Positions 17,646-18,749 of a DNA stretch of 18,749 bases are shown here, one piece after another (the first letter of the stretch is position 1; each line of letters begins with the position of its first letter). The stretch is from Corinectria fuckeliana. Taxonomy: Eukaryota; Ascomycota; Sordariomycetes; Hypocreales; Nectriaceae. The stretch covers positions 241 to 18,989 of the forward strand of contig WPDH01000186.1 of the NCBI GenBank assembly GCA_019137255.1, written 5' to 3'. The position numbers and the translations under genes were made by a program. Below the pieces are notes generated by a model. That model was not told the origin of the DNA and made no database searches. It saw only the letters and a list, made by a program, of their open reading frames with translations.

Positions 17646-17730
17646 ATAATAACTGTTCTTAAGATCTACCTTAGTAAGCTAATTACTATAAGCCTTCTTA
17701 TTAAAACAACTATTCTAAGAAACCACCTTA
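17646..17730. repeat. Two degenerate right arms of hairpin family
   Basis: TAATAACTGTTCTTAAGATC (17646-17665), leading to TACCTTAG, and AAACAACTATTCTAAGAAAC (17704-17723), leading to CACCTTAG. Both keep the AACTGTTCTTA or AACTATTCTAA core and the trailing ACCTTA seen after other right arms. No left arm lies between them. Confidence 0.5.
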
Positions 17731-17760
17731 GGAAGCCTTACCTTTTAAACAACTAAGATT

Positions 17761-18749
17761 AATATCTAATCTTACTTATTATAAGTAATATTAAATAGCT
17801 GCTAAGAAAAGATCCTATATTATCCCTTATAAATAAGCTTTTAAGTTCTTATTTACTAAACTTACTATCTTACCTTAGTAATACACTACCTAGATTTAAT
17901 ATATAATATAATAAATATTAGTATTAAGAGTGTATAAGAGATTATCTTAACTAGTATTAGAAGTTCTTTTAGTATTTTAACTAAGAAATACTAACTTACT
18001 ATAGTAAATAAGATAAGCTATCTTATTCTTAATAGTATTATTTAACTAACTATAAAACAGCTAAATCTAATAGTATATTATAATATAAGTGTTATATTCT
18101 TATAGAATGCTTTTATAAAGTTATAGTACTAAAAGAGTTTAATATTCTTATTAAGGCTATTATTAAGTAAGATAAGATAGGTTATTATATTTCTACCTTT
18201 AGGTGCTTAAGCTAATATATATAATATATAGATTACTTATAAGTTAGCTTTTTATCTTACTATAAAAGCTATAATTTATAAGTAAGAATACTTAGAGTGA
18301 AAATAAGAGTATAATTATTAAGATGCTATTATACACTAGGAGGAGATTAATATAGAAAATATCTTATATAAGGAGAAGTAATATAATAATTATTAGGCTA
18401 CACTTAGTAATAGTATACTAAATTAATAAAAGATAATAAGAGATATATCTATTATATAATTTTAATAACTTTAATCTTATACTATCTTATAGTAACTATC
18501 TAGATATATAAAATTTCTAAGATTTAAAAAAGGTAAGTTTAAAAAGTTAATTTTATACTATTTTTTATAAAATAGATTTAAGTAGAGTAAAATAGATTAT
18601 AAATTCTTAGTTAAATATAATATAGTATATTAACTCTTAAGGATACTTTATATAATTTTAAAGATATTTATATTATATATCTTTTTATAGTAATTTTTAC
18701 TTTCTTTTTAAAAGAAATTAAAGTTAAAAGTATAAATCTTTATACTTTT
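17761..18749. other. AT-rich mutated block, unidentified
   Basis: Composition returns to the near-saturated state of 1-4050, with few CpA or TpG. A weakly open plus-strand reading at about 18289-18600 is rich in Glu, Lys, Tyr and Asn (for example INIENILYKEK near 18350). Its advantage over the other phases is too small to call it coding. I found no RT, integrase or transposase motif on either strand. It is most likely another decayed repeat that continues beyond the window. Confidence 0.4.

Larger units (their letters stand above)
17461..17760. other. Less-mutated 3' flank with hairpin arms
   Basis: After the last coding remnant comes a pyrimidine tract of TTCTTTC and CCTCCTT units (about 17467-17521). 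CpA and TpG then reappear (AACATTTTCAAATATTC, CACCTCTG). Three right-arm-like copies of the hairpin family occur at about 17543-17573, 17646-17674 and 17703-17730, without clear left partners. No gene is seen. This flank mirrors the 4055-5050 spacer in its lower mutation level. Confidence 0.5.

Noticed and set aside
18289..18600. Plus-strand coding remnant in the right-hand AT-rich block
   Set aside because: The reading is Glu/Lys/Tyr-rich but contains almost as many stops as the other phases, and no motif supports it.
1..18749. Absence of TGA stops in almost any frame, taken alone as evidence of long genes
   Set aside because: RIP removes TpG, so TGA vanishes from every frame. Only a difference in TAA/TAG density between phases, ordered motifs or splice-phase agreement was accepted as evidence of coding.

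Overview
The window reads as an AT-rich, repeat-dominated stretch of a filamentous ascomycete (Pezizomycotina) genome that has been through heavy repeat-induced point mutation (RIP). CpA, TpG and CpG are scarce, TpA is in large excess, nearly every stop codon is TAA or TAG, and no normal intact gene survives. A 10-bp tandem array at 4401-4517 shows the process directly: CCACAC-type units sit beside CTATAC and CTATAT units, the CpA-to-TpA products. RIP removes TGA everywhere, so I accepted a coding remnant only where stops are clearly rarer in one phase than in the other two, or where known protein motifs appear in order.

Layout. (1) 1-4050 is almost completely mutated. On the minus strand it holds a decayed non-LTR retrotransposon (LINE) of the Tad type, with reverse-transcriptase motifs in order from about 3528 down to 2384. 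A two-base N gap (3399-3400) falls where roughly 50 conserved residues are missing and the frame changes. (2) 4055-5050 is a less mutated spacer with direct repeats, the decamer array and the first copies of a short hairpin element. (3) 5050-10210 is a long plus-strand block of decayed coding sequence from one or more unidentified genes. Its phase is clearest at 5371-5770, 5882-6020 and 7460-10210. (4) 10379-11090 has another hairpin arm, a small repeat cluster and a lysine-rich coding remnant. (5) 11196-11775 is an intergenic repeat cluster built largely from hairpin arms. (6) 11904-17460 is best explained as one decayed multi-exon plus-strand gene of unknown function. (7) 17461-17760 is a less mutated 3' flank with more hairpin arms. 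(8) 17760-18749 is again very AT-rich and unidentified.

The most interesting signal is the hairpin family. It is an inverted repeat of about 55-70 bp whose arms carry the core CTAAGAACAGCTGTTAG, in various RIP-altered forms. At least 15 copies or half copies lie only in non-coding positions. Several sit inside introns of the 11904-17460 gene. The best case, 14534-14648, has donor GTAAGT, branch site TACTAAC and acceptor TAG, and its removal joins the two flanking coding phases exactly. The elements therefore behave like fungal introner-like or foldback miniature elements that also spread to intergenic DNA. I could not name the protein families of the two large plus-strand blocks.
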